A DNA stretch of 64,000 nucleotides, from positions 1 to 64,000 of the forward strand of contig CAXXSG010000006.1 of NCBI GenBank assembly GCA_963665915.2. Reading direction: 5' to 3'. The notes under the pieces were generated by a model. The model saw nothing but the letters and a program-made list of their open reading frames with translations. It did not search any database and was not told the origin of the DNA. Source of the stretch: JAFGRU01 sp963665915. GTDB taxonomy: Bacteria > Desulfobacterota > Desulfuromonadia > Desulfuromonadales > JAAYDE01. Below, piece after piece: positions 32,837-42,329 of this stretch; the first letter of the stretch is position 1, and every line of letters starts with the position of its first letter. A program made the translations under genes and the position numbers.

Positions 32837-34549
32837 ATGAAAACCGAAATTACTGAACAACTGGCATTCACCCTCGGCGGTCTGCTTGATGATACCACGA
32901 GGCGTTTCCCCGATAACGAAGCACTTGTTTACCCCGACCGAAACCTGCGCTATACATACAAAGAATTTAACGCCGCTTGCGACCGATTGGCCAAAGGTCT
33001 GATGGCTCTCGGCATTAAAAAAGGCGAGCATGTGGCCATCTGGGGCACCAATGTCCCTGAATGGGTTCTTCTGCAGTTTGCCACCGGAAAAATCGGTGCC
33101 GTTCTCGTTACAGTCAACACCCTGTACCGCACCAAGGAACTGGAGTATATCCTTCATCAATCGGACAGCACCACGCTCTTTCTTGTTCAGGGATTCAAGG
33201 ATATCGACTACATAAAGACTTTTTACGAGGTCGCTCCTGTCTTTAATACTTCTACTTCCCGTGAAGTTCAGGTTGAAAACCTCCCCTATTTGAAACGCGC
33301 TGTCTTTATCGGCCAGGAAACGCCCACTGGAATGATGAATTTTTCCGAAATTGAAAAACTGGGTGTGTTTATTTCCGATGAGGAATATGTTGCCCGGCAG
33401 GCCGATCTGAATGAGCATGATGTCATCAACATGCAGTATACCTCCGGGACCACCGGCTTCCCGAAAGGGGTTATGCTGAGCCATTACAACGTTATCAATA
33501 ACGGCTTCTGCATCGGTGAAGGCATGAAATTCACGGAAAAGGACCGCCTCTGCATCCCCGTTCCTTTTTTCCACTGTTTCGGCTGTGTCCTGGGAGTCCT
33601 CGTTTGTGTCACCCATGGTTCCACCATGGTCCCGGTCGAAACCTTCCGTCCCGAGACGGTTCTTAGAACCATCGAGGCTGAAAAATGCACTGCCGTTCAC
33701 GGCGTGCCGACCATGTTCATTGCTGAAATGGAACACCCTAATTTCCTGAACTATGATCTCTCCTCGCTGCGCACCGGCATCATGGCCGGTTCTTTCTGCC
33801 CGGTCGATACCATGCGCAAGGTCATGTCCGACATGAATATGACCGAAGTGACCATTGTCTACGGGCAGACCGAGGCATCACCGGGCATGACCATGTCCAA
33901 AACCGACGATTCCGTTGAGATTCGCGCGACCACCGTGGGAAGGGCCATGCCGGGCGTTGAAATAAAAATCGTCAACATCGAAACAGGAGAGGAACTTGGT
34001 CCTGATCAGCAGGGAGAGATCTGCGGTCGGGGTTATATGGTTATGAAGGGCTATTATAAAATGCCCGAAGAGACCGCCCAGGCCATTGACAGGGAAGGGT
34101 GGCTCCACACAGGCGACCTGGCAGTCATGGACGAAAACGGTTACTTCAAAATCACCGGCCGCATCAAAAACATGATTATCCGTGGCGGCGAGAATATTTA
34201 TCCTCGGGAAATCGAGGAGTTTTTATATGCCCACCCTAAAATTATGGATGTCCAGGTCCATGGCGTACCCGACCGTAAATTCGGTGAGCAGGTAATGGCT
34301 GCGGTTATGCTGAAAGACGGGGTCGACTGCACCGAACAAGAGATCAAAGATTTCTGCAAAGGCCAGATAGCCAATTACAAAACTCCCTACTATGTTCGCT
34401 TTGTGGATGAATACCCCATGACGGCCAGCGGCAAAATCCAGGTTTTTAAACTCCGGGAAATGGCAGTGCGCGAATTGAACCTGGAAGAACTTCCAAAAAC
34501 TGGTCGATCGGGACATCGACATAGAACCCCGGAAGCCGTTTTTTCATGA
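32837..34549 (+). CDS. AMP-binding acyl-CoA synthetase, paralog 2
   Basis: The 570-residue enzyme is collinear with its upstream neighbour throughout (same FTLGGLLDDTTRRFPDNEAL-type start, identical CIPVPFFHCFGCVLGVLVCV stretch, cut here). It has the full motif set: YTSGTTGFPKGVML, YGQTEASPG, LHTGDLAVMDENG, IKNMIIRGGENIYPRE and TASGKIQVFKLRE. It clearly arose by tandem duplication. Differences cluster around the acid-binding middle region, so the two may prefer different acids. A 20-residue tail (KTGRSGHRHRTPEAVFS) is unique to it. Its stop overlaps the peptidase start by four bases (ATGA). Confidence 0.92.
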   Translation: MKTEITEQLAFTLGGLLDDTTRRFPDNEALVYPDRNLRYTYKEFNAACDRLAKGLMALGIKKGEHVAIWGTNVPEWVLLQFATGKIGAVLVTVNTLYRTKELEYILHQSDSTTLFLVQGFKDIDYIKTFYEVAPVFNTSTSREVQVENLPYLKRAVFIGQETPTGMMNFSEIEKLGVFISDEEYVARQADLNEHDVINMQYTSGTTGFPKGVMLSHYNVINNGFCIGEGMKFTEKDRLCIPVPFFHCFGCVLGVLVCVTHGSTMVPVETFRPETVLRTIEAEKCTAVHGVPTMFIAEMEHPNFLNYDLSSLRTGIMAGSFCPVDTMRKVMSDMNMTEVTIVYGQTEASPGMTMSKTDDSVEIRATTVGRAMPGVEIKIVNIETGEELGPDQQGEICGRGYMVMKGYYKMPEETAQAIDREGWLHTGDLAVMDENGYFKITGRIKNMIIRGGENIYPREIEEFLYAHPKIMDVQVHGVPDRKFGEQVMAAVMLKDGVDCTEQEIKDFCKGQIANYKTPYYVRFVDEYPMTASGKIQVFKLREMAVRELNLEELPKTGRSGHRHRTPEAVFS

Positions 34550-35730
34550 TCCCGTCTGCGGAGCTGAAAACCCGTTATCAAAATCTGCAGAAACTTCTAC
34601 AAGAACAGGCCCTGGAAGGGGCTTTTCTCCTTCAGAACGCCGATCTCTATTATTTTTCAGGAACAATCCAGCAGGGGGTGCTGTACATACCCGCATCAGG
34701 ATCTCCTCTTTACCTGGTCCGCAAAGATCTGAATCGAGCGCGGACGGAGTCGGGTCTTGAAAACATTCATCCTGTCCGGAGCCTGCGCGATATTCCTGCC
34801 ATATTCGCTGAATTCGGTTTATCTCTCCCCTTAATCGTTGGAATGGAGCTTGACGTCCTGCCGGTCAACCACTATCAACGGTTCAGGAAAATACTGAAAG
34901 ATTCCAGTATAGCGGATATCAGCCCGTTGGTCCGGGAAGTCCGGGCTATTAAGTCGGATTACGAACTCGAACGGATGAGAAAAGCTGCAGCTCAGTTGGA
35001 CAGCCTTTTTCATTTCGCTAAGGAGATTGTCAGGGTAGGGCGCTTGGATATTGAGGTCGGAGCGGAACTAGACTATCAGGCTCGCCTCCTTGGCCACCAG
35101 GGTCTGGCCCGAATGCGCAGTTTCAACAGCGAGGCGGCTTTCGGTCACCTGATGTCAGGAAGCGATGCCGCTGTTGTCAGCTATTCCGATACGCCCTTGG
35201 GCGGCCCCGGTGGGAATCCTGCTGTAGGGCATGGAGGGGGAAGCAAAAAGATCGCAGCTGGGGAGTCGATCATCTTCGATTACATCGGAGCTTTCGACGG
35301 CTATCTCGTTGATATGACCCGAACTCTTTGTATCGGAAGCCTACCTGATTATCTTCGAAAGGCCTATGCTGACATGGTTGCAGTGCAGGAGAAGATGATG
35401 GTTATTGCACGTCCCGGCGTCAGTTGGGGGGAGGTTTACGAGGCATGCCTGAACCTTTCCTGCGAACTAGGTTACCAAGATAACTTCATGGGGGTGGCCG
35501 GGTCTCAGGTCGCTTTCATCGGCCATGGAATCGGTACTGAAATTGATGAGTATCCCTTTATTGCAAAGGGATTTATGGATATGAAGTTAAAGTCAAATAT
35601 GACGTTTGCCTTTGAGCCCAAAGCGGTTTTTTCAGGAGGTGGGGCGGTAGGCATTGAAAATACTTTCAGGGTTACTGAGGACGGGGTTGAGGCTTTGACG
35701 TTTTCCAGTGAGGAATTGGTTTGCCTCTAA
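34546..35730 (+). CDS. M24-family peptidase (Xaa-Pro dipeptidase/aminopeptidase type)
   Basis: The 394-residue protein has an N-terminal creatinase-like domain (LEGAFLLQNADLYYFSGT) and a C-terminal pita-bread metallopeptidase. The five metal ligands are visible: Asp in IIFDYIGAF, Asp in YLVDMTRTL, His in FIGHGIGTEIDE, Glu in FAFEPKAVF and Glu in GIENTFRV. The His in the GHGGGSKK region fits the catalytic position. It would cleave X-Pro or similar peptides in the cytosol using two metal ions. The translational overlap with the acyl-CoA synthetase suggests coupled expression, though no shared pathway is evident. Confidence 0.9.
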   Translation: MIPSAELKTRYQNLQKLLQEQALEGAFLLQNADLYYFSGTIQQGVLYIPASGSPLYLVRKDLNRARTESGLENIHPVRSLRDIPAIFAEFGLSLPLIVGMELDVLPVNHYQRFRKILKDSSIADISPLVREVRAIKSDYELERMRKAAAQLDSLFHFAKEIVRVGRLDIEVGAELDYQARLLGHQGLARMRSFNSEAAFGHLMSGSDAAVVSYSDTPLGGPGGNPAVGHGGGSKKIAAGESIIFDYIGAFDGYLVDMTRTLCIGSLPDYLRKAYADMVAVQEKMMVIARPGVSWGEVYEACLNLSCELGYQDNFMGVAGSQVAFIGHGIGTEIDEYPFIAKGFMDMKLKSNMTFAFEPKAVFSGGGAVGIENTFRVTEDGVEALTFSSEELVCL

Positions 35731-35992
35731 AACACTTCTTGGTTTGAAAAAGCATAGGGCCATTGTCCCTGTCTCGTCCCAACCATTTCACCTTTCTAAA
35801 TCAAAACTTTTTTTCTGAATCTGTTAGAACTATTATTGAAAAAACTTCTCAATTTCGCTGAAATTTCAGAACAATTGTTTAGAATTTTAATAAGTTTTCA
35901 GTTTATAAAACATTCCATTGACCATCCTCAGTGACCGTGAATGATTGGCTGAGTATCGGCCGAAGTTATTTATTAATGAAAGGCAGGTGCAT

Positions 35993-36268
35993 ATGTCAGA
36001 GCAAATGACGGTTAAAGGTAAAATTGTGGAAGCTGAAACATTGGTCGGAGAAGAACCATCGCCAAACGCCGGGCTTTTCCTGAAAACTTCAGACGGGGAG
36101 CGACTGGCTCTGGTGGCGGGTAGCATGGAGGCTCAGGTGGGGACTGATATTCTGCACAGGCAGAGTCGACCTGCCTTTGAGCCTTTTCTCAGCCAGGTTG
36201 TAGCTGTCAGTGGTTTAATCAGCGGACACACGATCTGGAATGCCACAGTGGAAGAGGCTGAAAAGTGA
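35993..36268 (+). CDS. Hypothetical small protein, OB-fold-like
   Basis: AAAGGCAGG lies before ATG 35993, preferred to an upstream in-frame TTG/ATG region. The 91 residues (MSEQMTVKGKIVEAETLV ... VVAVSGLISGHTIWNATVEE) have the strand pattern of a small barrel, with VxGxI...VxGLxxGxxIWxA reminiscent of OB-fold proteins. No signal peptide and no named family. It stands alone. Confidence 0.6.
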   Translation: MSEQMTVKGKIVEAETLVGEEPSPNAGLFLKTSDGERLALVAGSMEAQVGTDILHRQSRPAFEPFLSQVVAVSGLISGHTIWNATVEEAEK

Positions 36269-36365
36269 ACGGGGCAGGGTTGCCGGGAGGTGGTGTTTCA
36301 CCCGGTTGCCTGCACAGAGACAGAAACTTAAATAAAATTTTCCGATCAAACGGATGGGGGATTTT

Positions 36366-36584
36366 ATGACTTTGGAAGAAACCAGAAAGCAGATCATAGA
36401 AATTTTTGAGGGCTGGCCGACAGCAAAAATCATGCGCCGGAGTAATATGGCCGGTTTTAATTTTTTTGTATGGCTGCAATCCATCAACCACCCGATACTC
36501 AAGGATGGGAACTTTGGTGAAGCCAGTGACCCGCACAATGCCGTCAGTAGCTGGATTGACATATATCTCGAAGCTGAAAAATAA
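36366..36584 (+). CDS. Hypothetical small protein, 72 aa
   Basis: GGGGGA lies five bases before ATG 36366 (another in-frame ATG at 36354 overlaps that ribosome site). The product TLEETRKQIIEIFEGWPTAK ... SSWIDIYLEAEK is a soluble, mostly helical protein rich in aromatic residues. No domain is recognised. It precedes and converges with the nicotinamidase gene. Confidence 0.55.
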   Translation: MTLEETRKQIIEIFEGWPTAKIMRRSNMAGFNFFVWLQSINHPILKDGNFGEASDPHNAVSSWIDIYLEAEK

Positions 36585-36652
36585 CTCTTCTGTCGAGGAG
36601 TCCAGGGATGATCGCAGCAAATCGCTGTTCTTCATCCGCAGGATAAATCAAG

Positions 36653-37297
36653 TTATTCAAAATCCCCCTGGGTGAGAAACCGGACACCCATTTTCTGCAT
36701 ATCCTTTTCAGCCTTCTTGACGGAATCCGCTGCAATTCCTTTACAGAGTTCCGGGACAAGAAACGTCTCAAAACCTTTCCTGACACCGTCTATGGCAGAC
36801 CAGGCGACGCAATAATCGAGAGCCAGACCACACAAGAATATCCTTTTAAGACCAGCATTCTCCAAATATCCCGCAAGCCCGGTATCGGTTTTCCGGTCAT
36901 TTTCAGTGAAAGTTGAGTAGCTGTCCACTGATCTGCTGATTCCTTTGCGAATGATGAGGTGCGCTTTGCCGGTTTCGAGCTGACCACTGAAATCCGCCCC
37001 TTGGGTTTCCCGGACACAATGATCGGGCCACAAGACCGGACCGATACCAGCAACACCCTCGATAGGATCGAAGGGGTTTTTCCCCTCGTGCAGACTGGCA
37101 AAGGAAAGGTGATCCGGAGGATGCCAATCCTGAGTAAGAATGACACGGCCGCCATGATCATTGAATTTAACCATCAATTGGTTGACATAGGGGATGATCC
37201 GATCCCCCTCCGCTACTGCCAATGCACCTCCCGGAAGAAAATCGTTCTGAATATCGACCACGATCAGGGCATCTGTTGGCTGAATTAAAAATTCCAT
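36653..37297 (-). CDS. pncA: Nicotinamidase (PncA-type isochorismatase-fold hydrolase)
   Basis: The 214-residue protein contains the cysteine-hydrolase triad: Asp in LIVVDIQNDFLPGG, Lys in HLIIRKGIS and the nucleophile Cys in LCGLALDYCVAWSA, with the metal ligands DWHPPDH between them. It hydrolyses nicotinamide to nicotinate for NAD salvage in the cytosol. Length and all motifs match full PncA. It is monocistronic; the remaining upstream region 37298-37516 is AT-rich with nothing recognised. Confidence 0.93.
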   Translation of the reverse strand: MEFLIQPTDALIVVDIQNDFLPGGALAVAEGDRIIPYVNQLMVKFNDHGGRVILTQDWHPPDHLSFASLHEGKNPFDPIEGVAGIGPVLWPDHCVRETQGADFSGQLETGKAHLIIRKGISRSVDSYSTFTENDRKTDTGLAGYLENAGLKRIFLCGLALDYCVAWSAIDGVRKGFETFLVPELCKGIAADSVKKAEKDMQKMGVRFLTQGDFE

Positions 37298-37516
37298 AAT
37301 CTAACCTTTTTGGACGGTGGTTGGTTTAATTTTTCAATTTTGCTCCAACAGTATATCAAAGAAAGTCAGGATTCGACCACGGGAGATGTAAAACGGCCTC
37401 TCTAATTGAGAAACACCTGCGGAATGATATAAATATAATTAGCCTGAAGAGATTTTTCAGTATTTTTCGAAACTAACTAAAAATATTCGGAAAAATAACA
37501 ATATAAAAGTTATGTC

Positions 37517-37978
37517 ATGATGAAAAGGTTTTTACAGGAACAGATTCTTGATGTTGATCCGGATAAACTCTGGAGTTTTGTTTCCTCCCCTTCAAACCTG
37601 AGTTCTATAACCCCAAAGTGGCTGGATTTCAGGTTGGTTTCCAATTCGGAACCGGAAATTTTCAGCGGACAGTTAATCGAGTATGAAATCAAATTGCCCC
37701 TCCTGGGCCGGCGGCAATGGGTTTCTGAAATAAAGCATGTCGAACCAAGCCGCTGCTTTGTCGATGAACAGAAGATCGGACCTTACCGCTTCTGGCATCA
37801 TTACCATGAACTTCAGAAGGTCGATGATACCCGTACCAGAATGATTGATCTTGTTTCCTATGATGTGGGATGGGGGGTTTTTGGAAGGATCGCCGACCAT
37901 TTTTATGTGCAAAAAAATATCCTGAAGATCTTCACCTACCGGAAGGAAGGACTGGCACGCATGTTTAACGAGTCCTGA
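37517..37978 (+). CDS. SRPBCC-fold ligand-binding protein
   Basis: The 153 residues follow the START/SRPBCC helix-grip pattern: LDVDPDKLWSFVSSPSNLSSITPKWL at the N-terminus, a run of strands (IEYEIKLPLLGRRQWVSEI; CFVDEQKIGPYRFWHH; RMIDLVSYDVGWG) and a long C-terminal helix (ILKIFTYRKEGLARMF). Such proteins bind hydrophobic ligands or lipids; bacterial relatives are annotated as cyclase/dehydrase. Cytosolic. An ATG at 37520 is an alternative start. No operon partner. Confidence 0.82.
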   Translation: MMKRFLQEQILDVDPDKLWSFVSSPSNLSSITPKWLDFRLVSNSEPEIFSGQLIEYEIKLPLLGRRQWVSEIKHVEPSRCFVDEQKIGPYRFWHHYHELQKVDDTRTRMIDLVSYDVGWGVFGRIADHFYVQKNILKIFTYRKEGLARMFNES

Positions 37979-38058
37979 CCTGAAAATATTCCCTTGCAGA
38001 TGCCAACCATTGGCAAGCACTAATTCCGTTTAAACCTTTTCAGATAAAGTGAGGAGAA

Positions 38059-39684
38059 ATGAACAACCAACAGAAAATCGCCACAATGTTTCCTGCTGAA
38101 TATAGCATCCCTGAAGCATTCCGGATTTCCACTCCTGTGGAACAAAAAGAATTCTTGGTGAACGGGAAAATTGTCCAATGGGACGGTCCTTCTCAAGATG
38201 TCCATTCACCAATTTGCGTCGCCGAAGGTGCGGGTTTTGAACCCAAACGAATCGGGAGTTACCCGCTTTTGACCGAGAAGGAGTCCCTCGCCGCTCTCGA
38301 TGCCGCCTGTAGAGCTTACGACAGTGGCCGTGGTGACTGGCCGACCATGGCCGTTGAAGACCGAATCCGCCATCTGGAAGCATTCGCTTATTGGATGAAG
38401 GAAAAGAGGGAGGAAGTAGTACGCCTGATCATGTGGGAAATAGGGAAAAGTCTGGTGGATTCGCGCAAGGAGTTTGACCGGACCGTGGACTATATTATGG
38501 ACACGATAGATGCTCTCAAAGATCTGGATCGGGTGGGGTCACGATTTGTCATCGACCAGGGGGTCATCGGACAGATCCGACGGGCCCCCATGGGTGTGGT
38601 TCTTTGCATGGGCCCCTTCAATTATCCCCTCAACGAGACCTTCACCACCCTGATTCCCGCCCTGATTATGGGCAATGCCGTTATTTTCAAACCACCTAAA
38701 CATGGTGTTCTCCTTCATCAACCTCTCCTGGAAGCTTTTCAGAAATCTTTCCCGCCCGGTGTCGTTAACACGGTTTATGGAGAAGGGGCGACAGTGGTCG
38801 GTCCGCTCATGGAATCGGGACGGATAGATGTGCTCGCTTTTATCGGGAGCAGTCACGTCGGCGACATCCTTAAGAAACAGCATCCAAGGCCCCACCGCCT
38901 TCGCAGTGTCCTTGGACTGGAAGCAAAAAACCCAGGGTTTATTCTGCCGGAAGCCGATCTCGACCTGACCGTTCAGGAATGTCTTCTCGGGGCGCTCTCC
39001 TATAACGGCCAGCGCTGTACAGCCCTGAAAATGCTGTTTGTTCACCAAAGTATTGCGGATGCATTTCTCGAGAAATTTTGTCGGGCGGTGGAAAACCTTC
39101 ATCCTGGGATGCCGTGGGATGAGGGGGTGCAACTGACACCTTTGCCGGAAACAAACAAAACTGCCTATCTCACGGAATTGATCGAAGACGCTCGAAAATT
39201 AGGGGCTACGGTTCGGAATGATAGCGGCGGAGTGGTGAACCGTACCTTTATTTTCCCGGCGGTTCTTTATCCGGTCAATCCTGAGATGCGAGTTTTCAAA
39301 GAAGAGCAGTTCGGCCCGATTATCCCTGTCATCCCCTATGAGGATATCGATGAGCTGATGCAATATGTGACCGAGTCGGATTACGGACAGCAGATCAGCA
39401 TTTTCGGTACCGACCCGGACCGGATTGCCGAACTGATTGACCCAATGGTGAATCAGGTCTGTCGGGTCAACATCAACAGTCAGTGCCAGCGCGGACCGGA
39501 TACTTTTCCTTTTACCGGAAGGAAAAATTCAGCCGAAGGAACGCTTTCCGTTTCCGATGCCCTGCGCGTTTTTTCAATCCGGACCCTGGTCGCCTCCAAA
39601 GAAACGGACCTCAACAAACACATCATTTCAACGGTGGCAAGAGAGAGGAAATCGCGTTTTCTATCCACCAATTTTTTGCTTTAA
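38059..39684 (+). CDS. gapN: NADP-dependent non-phosphorylating glyceraldehyde-3-phosphate dehydrogenase (GapN)
   Basis: This 541-residue aldehyde dehydrogenase oxidises glyceraldehyde-3-phosphate directly to 3-phosphoglycerate, forming NADPH. AGGAG lies before ATG 38059. Motifs: the coenzyme region VLCMGPFNYPLNETF and KPPKHGV, FIGSSHVG, general base Glu in LGLEAKNPGF, nucleophile Cys in YNGQRCTALKM, and the GapN-typical C-terminal VNINSQCQRGPDTFPFTGRK (cut). The C-terminal extension after the usual ALDH end is also characteristic of this branch. Monocistronic. Confidence 0.92.
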   Translation: MNNQQKIATMFPAEYSIPEAFRISTPVEQKEFLVNGKIVQWDGPSQDVHSPICVAEGAGFEPKRIGSYPLLTEKESLAALDAACRAYDSGRGDWPTMAVEDRIRHLEAFAYWMKEKREEVVRLIMWEIGKSLVDSRKEFDRTVDYIMDTIDALKDLDRVGSRFVIDQGVIGQIRRAPMGVVLCMGPFNYPLNETFTTLIPALIMGNAVIFKPPKHGVLLHQPLLEAFQKSFPPGVVNTVYGEGATVVGPLMESGRIDVLAFIGSSHVGDILKKQHPRPHRLRSVLGLEAKNPGFILPEADLDLTVQECLLGALSYNGQRCTALKMLFVHQSIADAFLEKFCRAVENLHPGMPWDEGVQLTPLPETNKTAYLTELIEDARKLGATVRNDSGGVVNRTFIFPAVLYPVNPEMRVFKEEQFGPIIPVIPYEDIDELMQYVTESDYGQQISIFGTDPDRIAELIDPMVNQVCRVNINSQCQRGPDTFPFTGRKNSAEGTLSVSDALRVFSIRTLVASKETDLNKHIISTVARERKSRFLSTNFLL

Positions 39685-39732
39685 CCTGGTTTGTTTGTGG
39701 GACTTTGCTGTAAAACCGACAAGTGTGCTTCA

Positions 39733-39842
39733 GATCAAGCCAAGCACAGTTACGCGCTCCCGCCTGCCATAGCTCTGCGGCGGACAGGCTGCAGGCGTAC
39801 CTTTAGTACGTCGAAGAGCAAGGAGCGAGCACGGCTTGAGAT
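39733..39842. repeat. 110-nt structured palindromic element
   Basis: The outer arms ATCAAGCC...GCGCTCC and GGAGCGAGCACGGCTTGAGAT are imperfect inverted repeats. Inside are two smaller hairpins, GCCTG/CAGGC (39762-39789) and GTAC-CTTTA-GTAC (39797-39809). It is much more GC-rich than its flanks. It looks like a REP/BIME-like intergenic repeat or a folded leader of the downstream GGDEF gene. No second copy was seen in the window. Confidence 0.45.
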
Positions 39843-39875
39843 GGCGTGCAATGGACGGTGGCAGCAAAAGTCTTC

Positions 39876-41522
39876 ATGAATAATCCAGGTTTTTATGGAG
39901 GTGCATTGGTTTACGACAGAAACAACAAACCTGAAAACCTGGACAAGAAATTCCAACATTATTTTCTGCGGGTCGGCTTTTTCACCGCTGCTGTAATTCT
40001 GGCCACATTAACAATTCTATTCGCGCTGGAAAAAGGGGGGCGCTTGACCCTAACCGCTTCCGAAGAGCAGGCAAATCTCGACCAACAGGAAATACTGATC
40101 TCAAAAACCTTTGAAACCATCACCTCTGACCTGAAAATCCTCGCAATGCAGAACGAATTGGAAATGTTCCTTGCCACTGGCGACAACCACTTCAGGGAAT
40201 TAGCTGGGAGAGAATATCTCAATTTTATCCGCCACAAAGGCCTTTATGATCAGATCCGTTATCTGGATGAGCATGGCATGGAAATTTTCCGGGTAAATTA
40301 CAATTCCGGAAATCCGTCTATTGTTCCCCGGGAGCAACTCCAGAATAAAAAACAACGCCCCTATTTTTTCAAAACCTTGGCTTTGAAAAAAGGGGCTATA
40401 TATGTTTCCCCCTTTGATTTGAATTTTGAACATGGGGAAGTTGAAGTACCTCTTAAACCCGTCATTCGTTTCGCAACCCCGGTTTTTGACGACCAAAGGG
40501 GCAAAAGGGGTATTGTCATATTGAATTATCTTGGGGCCGCACTGATTGAAGCCCTCAGGGAATCCGGCCGCATTTCGGATGGGAACACACTTCTTCTTAA
40601 TGCTGACGGTTTCTGGTTATGCGCCGTCGATCCGAACGACGAATGGGGGTTTGTCCTGCGGGAAAGGAAAGACTGCAATTTCGCCAACGAATTTCCCGCT
40701 GAATGGGAAAAGATTTCCAAAACCGATTTTTCTCAGTTTGTCAACCCGAACGGAATGTTCACTTCCAGAACTATTTTCCCCCTCTTTGAAACCCGGAAAA
40801 ATAAAAAAAGCGCATCCCGGGCCGAAAAGCAAAAACCTGAAATGCGTGATCGCCACTGGAAACTGGTCTCCTATATTTCCTTCGATGCCCTGCATAAAGC
40901 CAATTCTGTTCTTTTAAAAGAACTTCTCATGATCGGGGTTATACTTCTTTTCAGTTCTCTCGTTCCGGTTTGGATGATTGCGAAAAGGCTGGTCCGGCGG
41001 CAAACCAGCCAGGAGGAATTATTTTACTCCGCAAATTACGATGAAGTGACAGGATTGTTGAAACGCACCCCGTTTATTGAAAAACTGGGAGACACCTATG
41101 AAGAATCCCGCCGTTATCAGCGAAAATTTGCTCTTCTGTTTATCGATCTGGACGATTTTAAATCAGTCAATGACAATTTCGGTCACGACACAGGTGACAA
41201 GTTTCTCAAAGAAACATCGAGAAGGTTGGTGGCGTCCATCCGCCAATCCGACACCGTCGGACGAATGGGTGGAGATGAATTCGTTGTACTGCTTACGGAA
41301 ATTGATCAACCCCATGATGTCAGAGTGGTTGCTGAAAAAATAATCAAGAAATTGTCTACTCCCCATATCATTTCCAACCAATCGATCCGGCTCGGGGTCA
41401 GTATCGGAATCTGCCATTTCCCTCAGCATAAGGATGCTCCGGATATTCTATTAAAAAAAGCGGATGCAGCCATGTATGAAGCCAAAAAGGCCGGTAAAAA
41501 TACATACCGCCTGGCCAGCTGA
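39876..41522 (+). CDS. Diguanylate cyclase with periplasmic sensor domain
   Basis: This protein makes c-di-GMP from two GTP. A first membrane helix (VGFFTAAVILATLTILFAL) is followed by a ~290-residue periplasmic double-Cache-like region (YLDEHGMEIFRVNYN, YVSPFDLNFEHGEVEVPLKP, FDDQRGKRGIVILNY), a second helix (LLMIGVILLFSSLVPVWMI) and a C-terminal GGDEF domain: DEVTGLLKRTPF, LFIDLDDFKSVNDNFGHDTG and the intact active site RMGGDEFVVLL. There is no RxxD inhibitory site directly before it. ATG 39876 is chosen; the ribosome site is poor, and TTG 39906 or the upstream 39846 are alternatives. It probably supplies c-di-GMP for PilZ and MshEN receptors. Confidence 0.88.
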   Translation: MNNPGFYGGALVYDRNNKPENLDKKFQHYFLRVGFFTAAVILATLTILFALEKGGRLTLTASEEQANLDQQEILISKTFETITSDLKILAMQNELEMFLATGDNHFRELAGREYLNFIRHKGLYDQIRYLDEHGMEIFRVNYNSGNPSIVPREQLQNKKQRPYFFKTLALKKGAIYVSPFDLNFEHGEVEVPLKPVIRFATPVFDDQRGKRGIVILNYLGAALIEALRESGRISDGNTLLLNADGFWLCAVDPNDEWGFVLRERKDCNFANEFPAEWEKISKTDFSQFVNPNGMFTSRTIFPLFETRKNKKSASRAEKQKPEMRDRHWKLVSYISFDALHKANSVLLKELLMIGVILLFSSLVPVWMIAKRLVRRQTSQEELFYSANYDEVTGLLKRTPFIEKLGDTYEESRRYQRKFALLFIDLDDFKSVNDNFGHDTGDKFLKETSRRLVASIRQSDTVGRMGGDEFVVLLTEIDQPHDVRVVAEKIIKKLSTPHIISNQSIRLGVSIGICHFPQHKDAPDILLKKADAAMYEAKKAGKNTYRLAS

Positions 41523-41924
41523 AACGAGCTGTTTTTTGACGGACTTTCAATGGTAAAGTGCCTACGTTTTTTGCTTTAAAAGTACAGCCATAAAATTGAG
41601 CGAAAAATGGGTTGGAACATGGGAAGTCGAGCGCAACTGGAAAATATTGTCAGGGGTGATAATTTTCGGATTTCAGATGGATCAAACCTCAAGACATTGC
41701 CGTTTCCCAATGGAGCCGAATGAAATGCATCTTCGGGTACACACTTATGGGAAAAAAAGGGCATGCCCTCCTAATACCCGTCTGTAACGGAATGCGGGAG
41801 TTTTTTTAGAATACAGCCAGGCCTTGAGGGCATGAAAAGCGAAAGTGAATGGATATGAAGGAGATTGGTTGTCAATAATAATAGCGACCAGGTCCAAAGG
41901 CTAGTTGGGATGCGGTTCTGAAAA
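41523..41924. other. Unassigned 400-bp intergenic stretch
   Basis: No frame is convincing. A short plus-strand stretch around 41620 (reading GSRAQLENIVRGDNFRIS in one frame) looks protein-like but is unplaced. Otherwise nothing is recognised. Confidence 0.3.
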
Positions 41925-42329
41925 TCAAAGAGCCGGTTTTTCAAGCTCCACTTCTTTGCTTTTTTCATTGCGACTGGCTTCGGCAGCTGACTGGGCCAGA
42001 TGCAGCAACATGACCAAACGGTCAAGAGTACATTCTCCGGCAAGATTTCCAATCTGTTGAACAATTTTTGAGGTTTCGTCCGAAATCGCTTTTTCCGTTT
42101 TTCCTAAAACCAGGAAATCGACGGTTACACCAAAGTATCTGGAAAGTTGAGATAGCTCCCAGGGAGTGAAATCTGTTATTCCTTGTTCCCGATTACTAAT
42201 ACTGCTTGGTTGTCCCAAGCCGAGAACTTTAGCAAGCTTTTCCTGGCAAAGTCCCGCACGGTGCCGCAAATCCGCAACTCTTCTTCCAAGTTGATAACTT
42301 ATTTCATTATGCTTTTCGTTTAATTTCAT
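41925..42329 (-). CDS. XRE-family transcriptional regulator
   Basis: The 134-residue protein has a lambda-repressor-type helix-turn-helix at residues about 12-65 (LGRRVADLRHRAGLCQEKLA, SSISNREQGITDFTPWELSQ, YFGVTVDFLV) and a short helical C-terminus ending in acidic and lysine-rich sequence. There is no peptidase or sensor domain. It is followed upstream by the longest gene-free, AT-rich stretch of the window. The palindrome at 42370-42382, 41 bases before its start codon, may be an autoregulatory operator. Targets unknown. Confidence 0.88.
   Translation of the reverse strand: MKLNEKHNEISYQLGRRVADLRHRAGLCQEKLAKVLGLGQPSSISNREQGITDFTPWELSQLSRYFGVTVDFLVLGKTEKAISDETSKIVQQIGNLAGECTLDRLVMLLHLAQSAAEASRNEKSKEVELEKPAL

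Noticed and set aside
32798..33736. Long minus-strand open frame opposite the second acyl-CoA synthetase
   Set aside because: It is the mirror of a well-supported coding frame; the translation has no domain pattern and no ribosome site.
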